The notes under the pieces: generated by a model
Told to the model about the DNA's origin: nothing
The model's database searches: none
The model's input: only the letters and a program-made list of their open reading frames with translations
Shown: piece by piece, positions 4,799 to 8,340 of the stretch
Layout of the letters: the number at the start of each line of letters is the position of its first letter
Numbering within the stretch: the stretch's first letter is position 1
Made by a program: the position numbers and the translations under genes
Source of the DNA: an uncultured Pseudoflavonifractor sp.
Lineage (GTDB): Bacteria > Bacillota_A > Clostridia > Oscillospirales > Oscillospiraceae
Assembly: GCA_947575475.1 (NCBI GenBank)
Contig: CANPNN010000052.1
Location: 1-8,340, forward strand
Length of the DNA stretch: 8,340 nucleotides
Direction: 5' to 3'

Positions 4799-7700
4799 AT
4801 GTACCTTAAGGCGCTCGAGATCCAGGGCTTTAAGAGCTTTCCCGACAAGACGGTGCTCTCCTTTGACGAGGATATCACCGCCATTGTGGGACCAAACGGC
4901 TCGGGAAAATCGAATATCTCCGACGCCATCCGCTGGGTCATGGGGGAGCAGTCCACCCGGGCGCTGCGGGGAGGCAAGATGGAGGACGTCATCTTTGGCG
5001 GCACAGCCAAGCGCAAGCAGCTGGGCTTTGCCGAGGTGTCCCTTGTGCTGGACAATACCGAGCACCTTTTCCCCCATATGGAGGAAAGTGAGGTCATGGT
5101 CACCCGGCGGTACTACCGTTCGGGAGAGAGTGAATACTACATCAACCGCCGTTCCGTCCGCCTCCGGGATGTGAATGAGCTCTTTATGGACACGGGTCTG
5201 GGCCGGGAGGGCTATTCCATCATCGGCCAGGGCAAGATCGACGAGATCCTGTCCATCAAATCTTCCGACCGCCGGGAGGTCTTTGAGGAGGCGGCTGGCA
5301 TCTCCCGTTACCGCCACCGGAAAGAGGAGGCCGAGCGGAAGCTGGAAAAGACCGAGGAGAACCTGACGAGGATCAACGATAAGATCGACGAGCTGGAGCT
5401 TCAGGTGGAGCCTCTGCGGGTCTCTGCGGAGAAGGCCAAAAAGTTCCTCATCCTCCGGGATGAGCTGCGGGGTCTGGAGATCTCCCTGTGGATGGAGCAG
5501 CTGGACCGGATCCGTACCGGCAGCATCAAGATCCAGTCCGACTACGAAAACGCCGTCCGCCGGAAAGGGGAGGTCCAGGCGGAGGTGGAGCGGCTCTATG
5601 CCGCCGCCGAGGCCATCGCCCAGCAGATGCGCCAAAAGGAGATGGATGCGGAGGGGATCCGCTTCGAGATGATGGGCCGTCAGGCCGACGCCAACGAGCG
5701 GGAGAAGGCCATCGAGGTCCTGAAGGCCAATATCCAGAACAACATTGAAAACACCGACCGCCTCCAGCGGGAGCTGGAGACCCAGGAGGGCCGGGCCGGA
5801 TCCATCGAGGGGCAGATCAGGCAGCGCCAAAGCCGCCTGGACGAGATCCGGGCGGAGATCGCCGCCCTGGAGGGACAGATCGCCGCCAAACAGGAGGAGG
5901 CCGCCGAGGCAGGCCGCAATGCGGGCAGCCTTGCCGCCGAGATGGAGGCCCTGCGCCAGAAGGAGGCGGTGGAGACCGCCTCCGCCGCCGAGGCCAAGGC
6001 CCTGCTCTCCGCCCTGGCCGCCGCCGCTCAGGAGGTGCTGGACCGGGACGAGACGGTCCGCCAGGAGCTTGCCGCCGGAGAGGAGCGGCTGGAGGCCGCC
6101 GAGACGGAGGTCAAAGAGGCCCAAAAAGAACTCAGCGAGGCCCGGGAAGACCGGGACTCCATCAAAAATATCATCAGCGGCTACGCCCTGCGCCTGTCCA
6201 GCCGGATGAAAAAGCTCCAGGAGGCCGACGAGAAGCACGTAAAGCTCCAGATGGAGCAGAGCGCCCTCCAGCAGCGCATCCATATGCTCTCCGAGATGGA
6301 AAAGCTCTACGAGGGCTACTCCAAAGCGGTAAAGATGGTGATGGGAGAGGCTGAGCGGGGGCAGCTCAAGGGGATCCTTGGCCCCGTAGCGGGGCTTCTC
6401 CGGGTGGAGCGGGAGTATACCGTGGCCGTCGAGACCGCCCTGGGTTCCGCCATGCAGAACATCGTGGTGGACCGGGAGGAGGACGGGAAAAATGCCATCC
6501 AGTACCTCAAGCGCCGGGACGGGGGCCGGTGCACCTTCCTGCCCCTGAACGCCATCGAGCCCCAGGAGTTCAAGGAGACCGGCGTGGCGGACGAGCCCGG
6601 CTTTGTTGGCATGGGAGACGAGCTTATCGAGTGTGAGAAAAAGTATGGCAAGGTCTTTGCCTCCCTCCTGGGCCGGACGGTCATTGCCGAGGACATGGAT
6701 AAGGCCATCGCCATGGCGCGGAAATATAAGCACCGGCTGAAGATCGTCACCCTGGACGGCCAGGTGCTGAATCCCGGCGGCTCCATGACCGGCGGCTCGG
6801 CCTCCAAGACGGCGGGCATCCTCAGCCGCCAGGGGGAGCTGGAGCGCCTGCGGGAGCAGGAAACGGACCTCACCGACCACCTCTCTGCCGCCGCCAACCC
6901 CCCGCTGGAGTCAAACGGGGAGGTCACGGTCGCCCAGCAAGAGATGGACGAGGCCGCGGCCCAGCAGCGCTCCCATGAGGACGACATCCTGAAGCTGGAG
7001 GAGCGGGTGGGCCATCTGGACCAGGCTGCGGCGGATATCCGCCGCCAGCGGGACGAGTGGCGGCAGGAGCTGGAGCAGCTCTCTCAGCGCTCCCAGCGCA
7101 CCGAGGAGGATACAGCCAACGCCCGGAAACGCATCGAGGAACTGGAGGGCGCCGCCGCCGCCCTCCGGGCTGAAGCGGACAGCAAGATCCGGGGCCAGAA
7201 CGAGGCCCGGGAAAAAAGCGAGGCCATCCAGGGTGAGGTCGCCCTCCTGAACGCCCAAAAGGCGGCCCTGGAGGCGGAGACCCTGGCGGCCCGGCAGTCT
7301 CTCCGGGAACTGGAGGATCTGAGAAAGGACATGGTGGGGGACCGGGAGGACCGGACCCGCCGGATCGGAGAGCTGAAAACCCAGAACCAGGACCTGGAGG
7401 ACCAGATCCGCCGGAACCAGGAACAGCTCCAGGCCATCAAAGCCGAGTCCGCCGCCAAACAGGATGAGATCAAACGCCTCAACCAGGAGCGGCTGGACCT
7501 GGAGGGGGAGCGCACCAAAGCCGACAAGCTGAGCCGGGATAAAAATAACGAGCTCCTTGCCATGGAGCGGGAGGTTTCGGTCTTAGAACAGAAAAAGGTC
7601 TCCGCCGAGATGGAGGAAAAGCAGATCCTGGACCGGCTGTGGGAGACCTACGAGCTCACCCACGAGGCCGCCCGCGCCCAGCGCCTGGAGTTGGAGAGCG

Positions 7701-8340
7701 TCCCCAAAGCCCAGAGAAGGGTGGGGGAGCTCAAGCGCTCCATCTCCGCCCTGGGCAACATCAACCTGGACGCCATCGATGAGTTCCAGCGGGTCAACGA
7801 GCGCTACACTTACTTCACCGGCCAGCGGGACGACGTGCGCCAGTCCAAGACGGAACTGCTGAAGGTCATCGCCGACGTGACGGGAGAGATGGAACGGATC
7901 TTCGCCGACCAGTTTATCAAGATCAACGAAGCTTTCCAGGGTACCTTCACTGAGCTCTTCGGGGGTGGGAAGGCCACCCTGGAGCTGGAGGACCCGGAGG
8001 ACATCCTCAACTGCGGCATCGAGATCAAGGTCCAGCCCCCGGGCAAGAGCCTGAAGATCATCACCCTGCTCTCCGGCGGCGAGAAGGCCTTCGTGGCCAT
8101 CGCCCTCTACTTCGCCATCCTGAAGGTCCGCCCCACCCCCTTCGTGGTCATGGACGAGATCGAGGCCGCCCTGGACGACCCCAACATCGCCCGCTTCGCC
8201 CGGTATATGCGCCAGATGTCGGAGCACACCCAGTTCATCGTCATCACCCACCGCCGGGGCACCATGGAGGAGGCCGACGCCCTCTACGGCGTGACCATGC
8301 AGGAGCAGGGCGTGACGAGAGTCCTTGCCATCAACCTCAA
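4799..8340 (+). CDS. smc: Chromosome segregation protein SMC (3' end outside window)
   Basis: SMC is the ATPase core of bacterial condensin; with ScpA and ScpB it forms a ring that extrudes DNA loops and helps separate sister chromosomes. 1180 codons are visible in one unbroken frame, and about 10 more are expected (B. subtilis SMC is 1186). The N-terminal head has Walker A GPNGSGKS (31-38), the R-loop arginine R57 in ALRGGK, and Q144 of the Q-loop in GQGKIDE. The ascending coiled coil runs about 165-500. The hinge spans about 506-670 and ends in NPGGSMTGGS (658-667). The descending coil runs about 680-1010. The C-terminal head has the signature LLSGGEK (1090-1096), Walker B FVVMDE with catalytic E1120, the D-loop AALDDPN, and ITHRRGTMEEAD. 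All ATPase residues are present. The signature continues as AFVAIALYFAI and the D-loop region reads EIEAALDD, a clostridial flavour. An NPP break lies at 700-702. ftsY would be expected next. Confidence 0.98.
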   Translation, partial: MYLKALEIQGFKSFPDKTVLSFDEDITAIVGPNGSGKSNISDAIRWVMGEQSTRALRGGKMEDVIFGGTAKRKQLGFAEVSLVLDNTEHLFPHMEESEVMVTRRYYRSGESEYYINRRSVRLRDVNELFMDTGLGREGYSIIGQGKIDEILSIKSSDRREVFEEAAGISRYRHRKEEAERKLEKTEENLTRINDKIDELELQVEPLRVSAEKAKKFLILRDELRGLEISLWMEQLDRIRTGSIKIQSDYENAVRRKGEVQAEVERLYAAAEAIAQQMRQKEMDAEGIRFEMMGRQADANEREKAIEVLKANIQNNIENTDRLQRELETQEGRAGSIEGQIRQRQSRLDEIRAEIAALEGQIAAKQEEAAEAGRNAGSLAAEMEALRQKEAVETASAAEAKALLSALAAAAQEVLDRDETVRQELAAGEERLEAAETEVKEAQKELSEAREDRDSIKNIISGYALRLSSRMKKLQEADEKHVKLQMEQSALQQRIHMLSEMEKLYEGYSKAVKMVMGEAERGQLKGILGPVAGLLRVEREYTVAVETALGSAMQNIVVDREEDGKNAIQYLKRRDGGRCTFLPLNAIEPQEFKETGVADEPGFVGMGDELIECEKKYGKVFASLLGRTVIAEDMDKAIAMARKYKHRLKIVTLDGQVLNPGGSMTGGSASKTAGILSRQGELERLREQETDLTDHLSAAANPPLESNGEVTVAQQEMDEAAAQQRSHEDDILKLEERVGHLDQAAADIRRQRDEWRQELEQLSQRSQRTEEDTANARKRIEELEGAAAALRAEADSKIRGQNEAREKSEAIQGEVALLNAQKAALEAETLAARQSLRELEDLRKDMVGDREDRTRRIGELKTQNQDLEDQIRRNQEQLQAIKAESAAKQDEIKRLNQERLDLEGERTKADKLSRDKNNELLAMEREVSVLEQKKVSAEMEEKQILDRLWETYELTHEAARAQRLELESVPKAQRRVGELKRSISALGNINLDAIDEFQRVNERYTYFTGQRDDVRQSKTELLKVIADVTGEMERIFADQFIKINEAFQGTFTELFGGGKATLELEDPEDILNCGIEIKVQPPGKSLKIITLLSGGEKAFVAIALYFAILKVRPTPFVVMDEIEAALDDPNIARFARYMRQMSEHTQFIVITHRRGTMEEADALYGVTMQEQGVTRVLAINL

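Noticed and set aside
4721..6880. Open minus-strand frame of 719 codons opposite smc
   Set aside because: It runs exactly codon-on-codon against smc, so it stays open wherever smc avoids TTA, CTA and TCA. It is broken precisely at the rare smc codons TCA (6911) and TTA (7583). The product is a Leu/Gly-rich low-complexity chain, while the smc strand has every ATPase motif.
4799..8340. Possible frameshift or truncation inside smc
   Set aside because: Reading from 4799 stays in one frame to 8340 with no stop, and the head, hinge and tail motifs occur at the positions expected of B. subtilis SMC.
1..8340. Mobile element, CRISPR array, tRNA or rRNA
   Set aside because: No transposase or integrase, terminal repeats, regularly spaced repeats, cloverleaf or rRNA-like stretch was seen on either strand by eye.

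Overview
The window looks like chromosomal DNA from a fairly GC-rich Gram-positive anaerobe of the Clostridia, most likely the Oscillospiraceae (the Flavonifractor/Oscillibacter/Lawsonibacter kind). The reasons are the gene order acpP-rnc-...-smc, GC-rich codon use dominated by CGG, GAG and GCC, A+T-rich promoters with consensus sigma-A boxes, strong Shine-Dalgarno sites, and an SMC ATPase of clostridial type. The genus is inferred; no rRNA is present to prove it.

Layout. (1) Bases 1-127 hold a near-consensus promoter (TTGACA, 17-base spacer, TATTAT) and a leader with a GC hairpin. (2) Bases 128-1035 hold acpP (acyl carrier protein) and rnc (RNase III), coupled by a TGATG overlap and closed by a strong intrinsic terminator. 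(3) Bases 1099-1830 hold an unrecognised membrane protein on the plus strand. It meets a minus-strand operon tail-to-tail at a bidirectional terminator (about 1835-1870). (4) Bases 1869-4604 hold a three-gene minus-strand operon, transcribed MATE-family transporter, then a YhhN/TMEM86-like membrane protein, then a DUF1461/TIGR01906 (Lit-like) membrane protein. All three overlap, which suggests translational coupling. (5) Bases 4605-4798 hold two back-to-back promoters with identical TTGCAA -35 boxes, 17-base spacers and extended -10 boxes, plus a GC hairpin in the smc leader. (6) Bases 4799-8340 hold smc, complete except for its last few codons.

In many Firmicutes the order is plsX-fabD-fabG-acpP-rnc-smc-ftsY in one run. 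Here rnc and smc are separated by about 3.7 kb carrying four unrelated membrane-protein genes. The split gives rnc its own terminator and smc its own strong promoter. The interrupting operon has a possible lipid theme: the Lit family rearranges acyl chains on lipoproteins, and the YhhN family acts on lysoplasmalogens. No mobile element, tRNA, rRNA or CRISPR array was seen. The best candidates for something under-described are the lipid/transporter operon, the unknown 1099-1830 protein and the structured smc leader.
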